Shown here: positions 12,101-21,669 of the stretch, piece by piece | Position numbering within the stretch: the first letter of the stretch is position 1 | Layout: the number at the start of each line of letters is the position of its first letter | Notes under the pieces: generated by a model | The model's input: only the letters and a program-made list of their open reading frames with translations | The model's database searches: none | What the model was told of the DNA's origin: nothing | DNA from: Phytophthora colocasiae | Lineage: Eukaryota > Oomycota > Peronosporomycetes > Peronosporales > Peronosporaceae | NCBI GenBank assembly: GCA_018806915.1 | Contig: JAGKQI010000031.1 | Span: 992,001-1,056,000 of the forward strand | Direction: 5' to 3' | Length of the DNA: 64,000 nucleotides | Program-made: the position numbers and the translations under genes

Positions 12101-13972
12101 TTGCGCCCAGTTGCAGCGCGGTTCGCGGATACAGTCTCTTCATTGCGCGCTTCTCGTAGCTGGCGACGCTGAAATGCAGCGAGGGCGACGGCTGTGATTG
12201 AGTCAACGTGTTCCTGCATCTTGGTCACATACTTGGTGGCATAGTAGATTCGCAGCAGGGCAGCCAGCCCACCGACCATGACTTGAGCATCATGGTTGCA
12301 CTTGAACGCCAGCATCATCTCACGGTTGTAGCTGTTGACGAACTCGTATGGTGGTTGTCTTGCGACCGTGACACCGTCACTCGAGCACGACGTGCGTACA
12401 GCTCGATCCCGTGGAAACTTGTAGCGGCACTGCCCGGGCGTCGACGCACGGCTCTTCTTAAAGCAGCTTCCAGCATGCGACCACCAGTGAAGATTGAACA
12501 TGAAGACGAGCACCGACACAATGAACGCAATAACTCGCGGCGCAAACCGGTTATCATCAACTGACGGAGGCATCATCACCAATGCTCTAGTGACACCATC
12601 ATTGCGAAATGCGTTATCTTCTCGCCGCTCGAGCCGGCGCGGAGACTGATTCAAGCCCCGCAGATACTCTCCATAAACGTCGCTACTACTTGAGTCTGTC
12701 CCTTCGAATAGATGGAGATCGCGTTGATAAATGGCCGTCTTCGCTGCTGCCGTTCCTCCCCGACAGCGCGTTTCTAACTGTACGGCCGCTTTCAGCTCAT
12801 CCGAGGAGTATGGTCGCATCTGTGCCGGCCACGATTTCGGTCGGCTGTCGAGCAAGATGCGCCGGATAACGTGTTGTGAGCTCAATTTGGTTCCGCATCC
12901 AGCGCACTGAATCAGCAACGGTTCACCGTGGAGCTGATCGCCCTGCTTGTTCGGGTCCGCGTATGCCTCTGGCGGTATTGAGAGCTGCTGCAGATCGGCG
13001 TAGGAGTGCCCGCAGAAGACACACGTCGAATTAGCAATGTTCAACGGCATCGACGTTGACACAACGCTGTCCGTGAACGCCTCGATATCACGATAGTACT
13101 GCTCACCATGTGCTGTTACTGCTCGGTCAAATGCTTCACTGTTTGGTGGCGCATTCTCCAGCCATACCAAGAAATGAGCGTGGAGCGTTCCACCGCCTTG
13201 AGTTTCGACCATGCCAAAGTAGGCTCGTACCGGCCCAAACAGTCCGTCAAACGGCTTGGCTTTCATGCGCTTCAGAGGCACACCAAGCACGTGCTCAATG
13301 AAAGCGTCAATGTTTCGTATGAACAGTCTAGCAGATGCCACGTCGTTCCGCATGGCTGCGCTATGGAGAGTCGACCGTCCTGGTGGCGCAGACAACGGGG
13401 CATCAAACAGTGTATCGACGGAGGTTACACCACAGTACTGCGCCATGACAAACGAATCCGCTACGTTGGGTGTGAGGGTCACAAAGAGCGCTGGTTGCCC
13501 AAACCGTGCCTGGTACGCGAATGCCCGGCGTCGACATTGCGCCCGCTCACCGTTGCTGCCCCACATCAAACTGCCACTAAGCTCAACCGTTCGTAGGAAG
13601 GCGGTCGCACTCGAGTCGTGACCTCTGGCGGATGCGGCACAACCTTTTCGCTGAAGTTCTTTTTCTCTTAGTGCTTGGAGCAGTGATTCCTCCGAGATGT
13701 CGCTGTACGGTTCAAAACGCACTGGATTTCGGCGGCACTTGAGTCCTACTTGGGTATACATCTTCTGCACCGACAAGTAGTCGAAGCTCGCTAGAGTGAA
13801 CAGCTCATCCTCTGCAAATCGCCGCGAGCTGAGCATGCAGTAATGTCGGATGCACGCCTCGAAGGATACCGGAACGCGGCGCTCCTCTCCAGGATGTCCT
13901 CTTCCATACGGAAAGAGATGAGGCCACATTCGTGCAAACAGCACGCGAACTTGGTCGAGTGACGTATTAGGA
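9159..13972 (-). mobile_element. Helitron, coding core (ends not located)
   Basis: The element is recognised from its fused Rep and Pif1-like helicase gene. The TC and CTRR termini and the 3' hairpin were not found, so the coordinates cover only the coding core. On the 5' side of the element (high coordinates) the coding homology meets an NLP gene fragment within about 20 bases (13972-13989), so either this copy is truncated or the junction is a capture or rearrangement point. Confidence 0.75.
9159..13972 (-). pseudogene. Helitron Rep/helicase (RepHel), one frameshift, N-terminus incomplete
   Basis: A 1484-codon open frame (from a GTG at 13944; first in-frame ATG at 13929) ends at 9490. It has the LFPYGRG block at the start, the Rep two-histidine motif in GGGTLHAHFLVWL (HAH about residues 255-257), and the tyrosine motif YYATKYVTK about 300 residues later, the site that nicks and holds DNA. 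The Pif1-like helicase follows: P-loop GGAGGTGKS at 1085, LLVIDEVSMMS about 1151, and GDFLQMPP. The last motifs (STVYKVQGETL, LLVSRVTS) lie in another frame, 9638-9159, so one base has been gained or lost near 9550. Rep and helicase cooperate in rolling-circle transposition. The frame opens immediately after a stop at the NLP junction, so upstream sequence has been lost. Confidence 0.85.
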
Positions 13973-13973
13973 A

Positions 13974-14576
13974 ATGCGGTTCAGGCACGGCCAGCTCCTC
14001 GTCTCCTATGGCTGCCACCCGTATCCTGCAGTGCAAGCCGATGGATCTGTAAGCGCTGGTCTTAAAGGAATTGGACCCATAGACGGGGAATGTGGAGGTT
14101 CCGATCTCGGCTCTCAAGTGTATTCGCGTTCGGACTGGTACATGGATACATGGGCGATCATGTACACTTGGTACTTGCCGAAGGGGAGACCTAGGAATCA
14201 TCAGCAGCGTCACTTTTGGATGACGGCAGTCGTCTGGATCGATGATCCTTCGCTCACAAACTCGACGATTCTCGGAATATCGTTGAATGGTAGGCGGCTC
14301 GACGCGGAGGCACCAGTTGGTCCTCAATTCCTTGATGAGTCGAGAGTGAAACTTGAATCCTTTCGAGGATTCACGCGTCCTCGACCGAAGCTCCGGTTCA
14401 CAACACATACGGGGGAGACACAGGACCTCATTACGTGGGATCAACTGACTGTTGAGGCACGTGAAGCCCTGAGCAATGCCGATTTCACCAACGCGTTCAT
14501 CAGGAGGACAAAGAGGGGAATGCCTTTGAAGGACGGAGTGTTCGAGAAGAAACTCGAGGACTTGTGGCCATTTTAG
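13974..14576 (+). pseudogene. NLP (NPP1-like) gene fragment, 5' end lost at Helitron junction
   Basis: The 200-codon frame matches the NLP (necrosis- and ethylene-inducing peptide 1-like) family from about 13989 to its usual end DLWPF. It starts only about a dozen residues before GCHPYPAV, so the signal peptide and the first part of the domain are missing; the start sequence comes from the Helitron side. Both family cysteines (GCHP and DGEC) remain. The heptapeptide expected as GHRHDWE reads QQRHFWM: the metal-site histidine, aspartate and glutamate are all replaced, and the upstream ligand in PKD is PKG. Family knowledge says these residues hold the divalent ion needed for membrane damage, so cytolytic activity is unlikely. 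With no signal peptide or promoter I call it a pseudogene. Confidence 0.8.
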
Positions 14577-15258
14577 CAAATGTCACGGAAACTCCCAGGA
14601 TCCCCTTAAGTTCTTTTGAAAGATCCTTCGTCTTACCACTGTAGAAAAATCGTTTTTTTTTTCTTGTCATTCCAGATTCTGCATGAAGAGCTTGACATTA
14701 GTAAAATGAATCGAGAGTCGGTGCTGTTGGACTACCGGAAGTAAACGTGGTGATGGTTTCACAACCACAAAAGGAATTTTGGCTGGTTACTGGACAGGTT
14801 TGAAGACGCATTGAGATCGAAAGGGGTAGCTGAGGCCTTTATTGGATTCTACGACGCCAACCTTCGGGTATGAGGCGACAACGTTGCATATTCCTGTTTT
14901 GTTCGACGCGACGGTATGTTTGTTTGCTGTTGTACATGTACATGTACACTGCTGGTTGATGCCTCGCAGCTGCTTTGTACTTCGAAGCTCACGTACAGGA
15001 TGAAATAATCACCACAGGATCCCCATTCGAGCACCATGATGGCTCGACAAAAGTAACCTGCATCACCCTCGAGACTAGCAAACTGAGGCGCATCGTCACT
15101 CAGCATTACTAGTATATCCCCGACGACACCAACTCTACCAATATTGGTATTGGCAAGCAGTGCCATGACAGACTGTCGATTTACCAGTACCAAAATGACG
15201 TAGGGCGGGTAATGCTCTCTTTGACTCTTAAAGACTGTTTTCGGCACCGATGTCACTC
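14577..15258. other. Intergenic, one unassigned minus-strand frame
   Basis: A 135-codon frame on the minus strand (15256-14849) lacks an ATG start but reads smoothly (VVGDILVMLSDDAPQFASL). No family was recognised. It could be the end of a decayed gene. The rest is AT-rich NLP 3' flank with a T-run at 14652. Confidence 0.25.
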
Positions 15259-15312
15259 ACATTCTCGCTCCTAGCTGTTCCTCAGTGAGGAACAGCTTAG
15301 GAGCGAGAATGT
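15259..15312. repeat. Long near-perfect inverted repeat (hairpin)
   Basis: Arms 15259-15284 and 15285-15312 pair almost without a loop: ACATTCTCGCTCCTAGCTGT and continuing bases match the reverse complement of the right arm with a single-base insertion (CTAG versus CTAAG). This 54-bp palindrome could be a fold-back element or an intrinsic hairpin; no flanking direct repeat was found. Confidence 0.85.
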
Positions 15313-15752
15313 TGAAAAGCGCAAACACATACCGGTACGTACATGTCCACTGTCAGGTTTCATGACAGAGCCAGCTTTGCAGCCAGCCATTCACGAAAGG
15401 AGAAGAATGCAAAAATGTATACGGACGTGTGCAGTGACCAGTACCGGATTAGATTCGTCTTGAGACCTGTTCAAATCGTCCCCTAGATCTCCCCGTGACA
15501 GATTCCCGTGTCTAAACCCACAGTCTATTCAATCTCGAACCTCTCAGTATCTTACCAAATGGCGTAACTCGCACCACCTGACGGTCTTCAACTTTCGCTT
15601 CGAATTCCTAACTGTACCAACACGTACTAGTACTAGGCACTAGTATTCGCTGCTTGATCAGATCAAATCTTGTATCCTAGCATCACTTCCATCAGTGGAA
15701 CTGGCTCACCATTTCTTCTCGAACGACTTCTAAAGGAGCTCTTTGAAACCTG
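15313..15752. other. Upstream region of NLP gene, no ORF
   Basis: No coding frame is convincing. The stretch contains short palindromic words such as ACTAGTACTAGGCACTAGTA near 15628-15647 and leads into the NLP promoter. Confidence 0.5.
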
Positions 15753-15766
15753 TTCATTCCTCAATC
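15753..15766 (+). promoter_or_regulatory. Oomycete-type initiator (Inr) of the NLP gene
   Basis: TTCATTCCTCAATC matches the core of the oomycete initiator consensus GCTCATTYYNCAWTTT at the TCATT, YY, CA and W positions. It lies about 30-40 bp before the ATG at 15795, the usual distance for a short oomycete 5' UTR. Confidence 0.6.
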
Positions 15767-15794
15767 CTCTGTCTCCACCTCACATCTCTCTACG

Positions 15795-16520
15795 ATGAAC
15801 TTCCGAGCATTTCTCGTCGCTGTAGTTGCGTCTTTCACTGTCGTCGCTTCCGCTGATGTCAAGTACGCCGACCACACAGCTATCCACCCATTCCCCCAGC
15901 CTACCCCCACTACTACTCCACAGAAAGCTGCTGTCAAGTTTAAACCCCAACTCCACATTTCCTACGGATGTCACCCCTACCCTGCTGTTCAAGCTGATGG
16001 GGTAGTGAGTGCTGGACTGAAACCCACAGGTCCGGATGATGGAGAATGTCAGGGCTCCAGTCTCGGGTCTCAAATCTACGCCCGCTCCGACTGGTACAAG
16101 GGGAAGTACGCCATCATGTACGCTTGGTATCTACCTAAAGGCTCTGTTAGTCGTCATTTCTGGGAGAGTGTGGTCGTCTGGATTGACGACCCTGCGGCTT
16201 CCAACTCGACGATCGTCGGGGTGAGTCTTAATTACGGACTGCAGCTCAAGAAGGAGACGAACATCGACCCGAAGTACCTCAGTGGTTCGAGTTTGAAGCT
16301 CGATTCGTTCCATGGATTCGCAATTAACAACCCCAAGCTGCGATTAACGGAGTTGGACGGCGAATTCCAAGATCTTGTGACGTTTGATCAGCTTACGGAT
16401 GCTGCTGGAATCGCTCTGAGCCACGCTGAGTTCTCTAAGGGATTGATTAAGGCCAAGACCCCCATGCCGTTGATTGATGGTGTCTTCAACGAGAGACTCA
16501 AAGACGCCTGGCCGTTCTAA
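15795..16520 (+). CDS. NLP (NPP1-like) secreted protein, full length, altered metal site
   Basis: The 241-aa product has a clear signal peptide (about residues 1-20), a short linker rich in P and T, then a complete NPP1 domain: GCHPYPAV, DGEC, SDWY, AIMYAWYLPKG and the C-terminal LKDAWPF. NLPs are secreted by oomycetes, fungi and bacteria; cytolytic members bind a divalent ion and damage plant plasma membranes, while others are non-cytolytic. Here the ligand positions corresponding to PKD and GHRHDWE read PKG (G116) and VSRHFWE (S119, F122), leaving only E124, and the loop between them is about five residues shorter. I infer a non-cytolytic NLP. The start is fixed by the signal peptide and the Inr just upstream. 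Single exon. Confidence 0.92.
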   Translation: MNFRAFLVAVVASFTVVASADVKYADHTAIHPFPQPTPTTTPQKAAVKFKPQLHISYGCHPYPAVQADGVVSAGLKPTGPDDGECQGSSLGSQIYARSDWYKGKYAIMYAWYLPKGSVSRHFWESVVVWIDDPAASNSTIVGVSLNYGLQLKKETNIDPKYLSGSSLKLDSFHGFAINNPKLRLTELDGEFQDLVTFDQLTDAAGIALSHAEFSKGLIKAKTPMPLIDGVFNERLKDAWPF

Positions 16521-18016
16521 AAAAGGTAGTATCAAGTGAGGTCGTACATGTAGTCGCGTTCGTAGAATAGAACCTAAAAACGATTGTTGAGATCTGAGTG
16601 TTTGTTTCGGTTTTCCTTTTACGAAAAATACCGAGGGGGGGGCTTTGAATATAAGGCTGATCAATTCGTCGGACATTTCACTTCTCGAATGGCATCCGTT
16701 CACGATTTCCTCCTCTCCGACTGAAAAATGGGTAACTTTTCATATCAAAGTGGTAGGAAAATACTATTGACGCTCACTGATGGCATTGGGAATAATGGTC
16801 TACTACAGTAGTAGTTAATATTCTACTGGATGGACCGAATGGTGGAGTTTTTATCGATGTTTACAGGGAGACGTTCTACGAAATGATGCCACCCTAACTG
16901 GACACAACCGAGTTGCAGTGGTGGTTCGTAGCTCAAACTAAGGTAAATCATCAATTTAGGGCCATCAACCATTTTAAGGCCGTATTTTAACTGCCAATCA
17001 CGTGAAGTTTTTCACAGAGCAAGTACTTTATTGGCTAAAACACACTAAATACGAATACCTTCAAGAATTAAATTTGTAAATTTGGCGGGCGATGACAGAT
17101 CAGTCGCCTACATGGTTGGCGGCGAGCTTATTGAGGGCACATTATGGGAGCAGGGTTGTCGCGGGTTCAAGTCCCGTTAATTCTCCGCACTGATTTGGTA
17201 AGTAAAGCATCTATTCAACCTCACTGTGCCAGACACTCGACTAACATTTTGTTGTTTAGAATACAGCTGAACAAGTGATATGCGCTACATGTACTCTTCT
17301 ACACCTTTACCTGCAGTTGTAGTAACAGCTTTCTTAGACGACTTGGTTTTTTGCTGCCAGCCTCAGCAAGTTCCTGGAGCACTTCATGGGTAAACAGCCT
17401 CCCCCCAACTGCGACTCGTTTACGCTTTGTCGTCTTCTTCGGCAGGGGCTTCAATTGTTGGCCTGCCACTGGACCTCCGTAAGTTAATTTCCGTCGAAAC
17501 TTGATCACAAGTAGAAATATAAAAGGTGAAGGTGGAATAACCCAAACCTCAAATGGTCACAAAAATGACACTCACTCAGCGCTTTCAATACTGAAAGCAA
17601 GACTAAATTCGGCCGTAAACTGATTAAGTCGATTTTTTTCTTCTCCACGAGCATGTGCTTAATTTCATTGGTCTGCTACTACAAAAAATCGAGAAAAAAT
17701 CTCTGGTTTGCGAAGTTTCAGAAACTGTCTCACTTTTTGTCAACGCATAAGTAGATGCCGAGTAATTCGAGCATCTTTTATCTCGGCCCATATTTGATTT
17801 TTTACCTTACTTCAGAATCGACAAAATCGCAGCCTGTATTGAATTCTCAGGTAGAACACAGGGTAGAACGACTCGTGAAGGTTCTATTTTTCCTCCAATC
17901 ATGTTGCATCTGTTTCACTTTTCCAATTAAATACGATTTCGTATTCTACTGCCAGATCAAAAAGAATAGCAAAACGGCTGCAAAGTTTCCCCTGTCTTCG
18001 CGTGCTCATATCTCCC
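16521..18016. other. Intergenic region, no supported gene
   Basis: AT-rich sequence with scattered short frames. A 69-codon basic frame on the minus strand (17508-17299, no ATG) reads like a protein end but was not recognised. A tRNA B-box-like word GGGTTCAAGTCCCG lies at about 17164, without a foldable tRNA around it. A possible initiator-like TTCACTTTTCCAATT lies near 17917, upstream of the acidic-protein gene. Confidence 0.4.
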
Positions 18017-19183
18017 ATGGCAGAGCCTTCCAGCGCCTCGGAAGTGGTTCAAGCGGTAGCTGGAGATGTTGATAATCATAATGGCGACTTTTCCGCGTCT
18101 GGTTCGTCCCCTGGAGGTAGTAAACGCTCGGCTACTGAAGCGTTCGAGAAAGATAGTGTGGAGGACCTAAAAGACAGCGAAACGACGCTGGATGACGTGT
18201 TGGTGTCACCCCTGGCCAAGAAGAGCAAACTACTGGACGAGGAGCTGCCGGATGTGGACGATAATGAGGAGTTTCCGCAGCAGGAAGAAGATCTGGACGC
18301 GGAATTGGCTTTGGGCCTAGAAAAGGAACAGGTTGAAGGCCTAAATATGGATAACGGAGACCTAAATATGGACAATGGAGACCTAAATATGGACAATGGA
18401 GACCTAAATATGGACAATGGAGACCTAGAAATAGTCCAGGAAGAAGGCCTAAATATGGAACAAGAGCAAAAAGAAGAAGAAGAAGAGGATAGTGAACCTC
18501 CTACGTCTCAGAATAACGAGATCGACATTGTGGACGTCGATAGCGACGAAGAAGAAGAAGAAGTTCAAGAGTTTCAGGAGTTCCAGGAAGAAGAAGAAGA
18601 TGATGACGAAGAGCAGGAGACAGCCAGAGCCATTGCTCGAGCTCAGAACCAGAGAGAAGCCAGGGAATTGCTGCAGCAGTTGGACGATTCGGCTCGCAGT
18701 AAATTGTGTCTCACAGCCCTGGAGAAGTACGGGGAGGAGCTGTTCTACGGCCATGAAGACGCTCGTGACGCTATTTTGGTTGACGCTTGTGCTCAGGACT
18801 CGGTGCTGTCGTTAATGAGAGATGCCATTCGAGTGAGGGACCTCTATATGAGAGGCTCATCGGCTGCGGCTCCCGTGGAACTGGATGACGATAGCGATAG
18901 TGGCGATGAGACTGGCGGCTATGAAGATGATACAGAAGGAGGGGATGAGGACAAAACTGGAGAGAGCAATGATGACGAGATTGTTGTCATTTCAGAGGAA
19001 GAGCAAGGAGATGATGACGAATCGGACAATGAGGCGCCAAAACGTGCTGAAGAGAGTGAAGAGAAGCAGCAGTCTGCCAGTGATGACAATGACGGAGATG
19101 ACGAAGAGAGCAAGGAGGAAGAAGATGCTGCACTAGGTGACGTAGGGGAGAATGTGGCTTCGGGGTCGCCAATCGTGACGTGA
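18017..19183 (+). CDS. Acidic repeat-containing protein of unknown function
   Basis: The first ATG of the frame is at 18017 (an upstream in-frame GTG at 18002 is unlikely in a eukaryote), giving 388 aa. The protein is very rich in E, D and S. It holds a seven-residue tandem repeat (NMDNGDL, four units, about residues 109-136), a central glutamine/arginine helix-like segment with RELLQQLDD and CLTALEKYGEELFYG, and acidic C-terminal runs. No signal peptide or membrane span is visible. Such composition is common in nuclear chaperones and chromatin-linked proteins, but I recognise no domain and assign no function. Its end is 138 bp from the convergent CBS-PP2C gene. Confidence 0.75.
   Translation: MAEPSSASEVVQAVAGDVDNHNGDFSASGSSPGGSKRSATEAFEKDSVEDLKDSETTLDDVLVSPLAKKSKLLDEELPDVDDNEEFPQQEEDLDAELALGLEKEQVEGLNMDNGDLNMDNGDLNMDNGDLNMDNGDLEIVQEEGLNMEQEQKEEEEEDSEPPTSQNNEIDIVDVDSDEEEEEVQEFQEFQEEEEDDDEEQETARAIARAQNQREARELLQQLDDSARSKLCLTALEKYGEELFYGHEDARDAILVDACAQDSVLSLMRDAIRVRDLYMRGSSAAAPVELDDDSDSGDETGGYEDDTEGGDEDKTGESNDDEIVVISEEEQGDDDESDNEAPKRAEESEEKQQSASDDNDGDDEESKEEEDAALGDVGENVASGSPIVT
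18341..18424. repeat. 21-bp coding minisatellite, four units
   Basis: Units of 21 bp beginning CTAAATATGGAYAAYGGAGA start at 18341, 18362, 18383 and 18404. The length is a multiple of three, so copy-number change keeps the frame and alters only the number of NMDNGDL repeats in the acidic protein. Confidence 0.9.
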
Positions 19184-19321
19184 ATGGCTTTTGTCTGCTG
19201 AATCCCTAACTCATTATTGCAACACAGAGCACACGGCGTCTCGCGTAAGTCCCGTCGTGTTTCTGCTTATTTTTTTTCTAACTGTTGTGCACACGTGTCG
19301 TTTGCAAATGTTTGTGTCCTA

Positions 19322-21399
19322 CTAGCTAGCTTGAGCTTCGGCTTGAGCCTCAGCTATCTTCTCTTCCTTAGTCTTGTGCTTAGTGACTCGTGCTGCGATG
19401 ATCGTGATATCGTCGGGCATTCCCCCACCCCACATCAAGTCGTTCTCCTTGGCAAGACGAGCGAAGGGGGAGTCACGTGTACGGTCCAGCGACAAGTCGT
19501 AGGCCTTCTGTACCAGCTTACGGGTCATTTTTTCCAGATCAGGTTCAGCTCGTACGATCTCCAGCAAAACTTCTTCGTCCACGTTGTCGAAGAGTCCGTC
19601 AGTGGCTAGAATGATCAGGTCACCTTCAAGTACCGGGACTCGCAGTCTCATACCATTCTCCGGGGTCTCAAAAAGCGGTTTTTCACGCATAGGCGAGTGA
19701 GTTCCACTGGCCAAGTCTTCCACCACGTCACTCACAAGATCAGCGCCGGCAAAACCCAACTGGAACGGACAGTTGAAGTAGTGCAACTGCTGAGGAGAAC
19801 GGTAGGTCACGTGTGCTCCCTTTCGTCGACCGGCAGGCGTGAGATCCTGTTCGCGGTTGATGATCTTACGCATGAGCGAGCCGTCCAACGTACCACGCAA
19901 CCGCGCAGTCTCGAGATCCGACGTCTTGTCACGGATAATCAGGAATCCTGAGTCTCCCAAGTTGATACCGTGCAGTTCTCCCTGGTCTGGGTCCAAGGCA
20001 AGTACACAAGCTGTTGAACTACCGACAATCTCCTTCTGGAGGACAGTGGACCACGCAGCATGGAGAACTTCCGACGGCTCGATGTCGTGGTCCTTGGCGT
20101 ACGAAACCTGAACCGCCTGGTGGGCCGCGACCATGAGCTCCTGCGCGTATTGGCGAGCACTCACCCCCTTCTCGAACCAGGAGCCGACGCCATCCGCAAC
20201 CCCCATCGCCAAGACGTCAACTGGGCCCTGTGTGCCGTAAGTTACAGTCGGAACGGAAGGTTCGATGTCGATTGGACGCTCTTCCGGTACTGGAGCTGCT
20301 GCACCACCTTCATCTTCACCGTGTGGTACTACCCCTAAGAAGAAGGCGTCTTCTCCTCCTGTCTCCTTCTTCTGCGGGTGGGGGATGTTCATAGCGAATG
20401 AGTGCAGGTAGTAGTTCCAGTAGTTTGGATGCACGCTTTTACTGTCAAAAGATTCACGTCAGATACACGAGCAAGCATCAAGTAGAACCCTACTCCACCA
20501 AGGCACGTACTGCTGAATGACAGTCTTGTCGAGTGACGTATTGGCAGGTAGTCCCTTGCGCGGTAGAATCAAGTTGATGTAGTCCGACTTCGCACTACAA
20601 TACAACAAAGGGGCTGTCAGAATCATTTTTTCAACTTGAAACATCTCCATACTACCCACTCTACCTTGTAGGATCAGGGTTTAGCTGTGCATCATGACGA
20701 TGGATCAATGACGCAATGTCCGTCAAGGACACTGTGCCCAGTAGTTTACTCCCCTTTAGCACTGGTAGTTCTCCCACTCCAGACAACGCCATCACTGCTC
20801 TACACTACAAATTCAGTCAGTATTCTACCCGTTCTACCTGTATCCACTGCACACCACTCACATCCTCCAACGAATCATCAGGCGACACATGCAGCACTTT
20901 TCGTGCTGGAATCGCCACCTCCGACACCTACACAGACACATAGACACGTTGCATTTGAATGGATGCAAGGTAGAACGAGATTCTACCTTAGCTTCTACCT
21001 CCGTACCTTCATGTTCCAGTCCGAGCGTTTGCCCGTAGAACGCATACGTACTACCCTCTGTAGTGCCAACCTGTTCGTAATGAGCCCCACTACCTGATCC
21101 TGTCTGTTCACCACCACCAACGTAGCCGAATTCTCATTTTGAGCCAGACATTTCACTGCTTCGTCCAGTGTTTGGTCGTCGTGGATGTAGTTTGTCTGCT
21201 TGGACCGGAATTGCTTGGCCACTTCCAGTAGATCGGCCACACTCATTCGTGAAGGGGAGGGCAACGGTTTGGCACTGGAGTAGAACCGCACTCTACCCAA
21301 TTGAACACATGGCGAAGATGACACCCAGGAAGAGCTTAAAGCAGCTGCGAGGTGAGACCTACGCACACAGCGACGTCCAGAAGCCACGAGCCGCTGCAT
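19322..21399 (-). CDS. Mitochondrial CBS-pair/PP2C phosphatase fusion, five exons
   Basis: Exons on the minus strand: 21399-21007, 20927-20855, 20797-20665, 20594-20511 and 20441-19322; introns of 79, 57, 70 and 69 bp have GT..AG ends and all phases agree, giving 600 aa. The N-terminus is arginine- and serine-rich with RVRFYSS, a typical mitochondrial presequence. Two CBS motifs follow (first VVGLITN, second LHVSPDDSLED with LLGTVSLTDIASLI across exons 2-3). From about residue 260 comes a PP2C-type Ser/Thr phosphatase close to the PPTC7 class: GVADGVGSW (D311), NLGDSGFLI, LATDGLFDN and PDDITII, with metal-binding aspartates intact. CBS pairs bind adenosine nucleotides, so I infer a nucleotide-sensing mitochondrial phosphatase. 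The small second intron is the least certain border. Confidence 0.85.
20968..20988. repeat. Hairpin in intron 1 of the CBS-PP2C gene
   Basis: AGGTAGAA and TTCTACCT pair perfectly over eight bases around a five-base loop. The GTAGAA/TTCTAC word recurs in introns 1, 2 and 4 and the flanks of this gene. Confidence 0.7.
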
Positions 21400-21669
21400 C
21401 TGAGCTGCAAATGGGATAATGAAGGAGAGTTCTACGTGCTAGGAAGATGGGTAATGGATAAAAATCGCACTTAAGGACTGCTTGGATCATGCAACATAAT
21501 AAAAGGTTATGTTGCTTGACGAAAATATCCGAACTACCCTACATGTAGTACACGTACTACCTGTGTACTACGTTAGTTGCACCATTAATCACGAGTTAAA
21601 ATAAACTCAAGTACTAGTAGAAACTGAAGCAACTACAGACTTGTATTTGTACTCTACACAAGCAATTGA
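21400..21669. other. Intergenic, with a short perfect inverted repeat
   Basis: GCAACATAA at 21492-21500 pairs with TTATGTTGC at 21508-21516 around a seven-base loop. A run of GTAC-rich palindromic words follows at 21538-21575. No coding frame is supported. Confidence 0.5.

Noticed and set aside
17095..17190. Possible tRNA gene (GGGTTCAAGTCCCG looks like a T arm)
   Set aside because: No upstream stretch pairs with the bases after the T arm to make an acceptor stem, and no anticodon stem forms. At most a tRNA-derived SINE trace.
18076..18417. Minus-strand serine-rich repeat ORF
   Set aside because: Antisense of the acidic protein and its 21-bp repeat.
20511..20545. Shared word CGAGTGACGTATT with the Helitron-NLP junction near 13956
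   Set aside because: It is a short coincidence (both encode an NTSLD peptide in unrelated frames), with no further similarity.
21007..21399. Stand-alone CBS-domain protein ending at 20995
   Set aside because: The tail after residue 131 is intron; in-phase exons continue the CBS pair and lead into PP2C.
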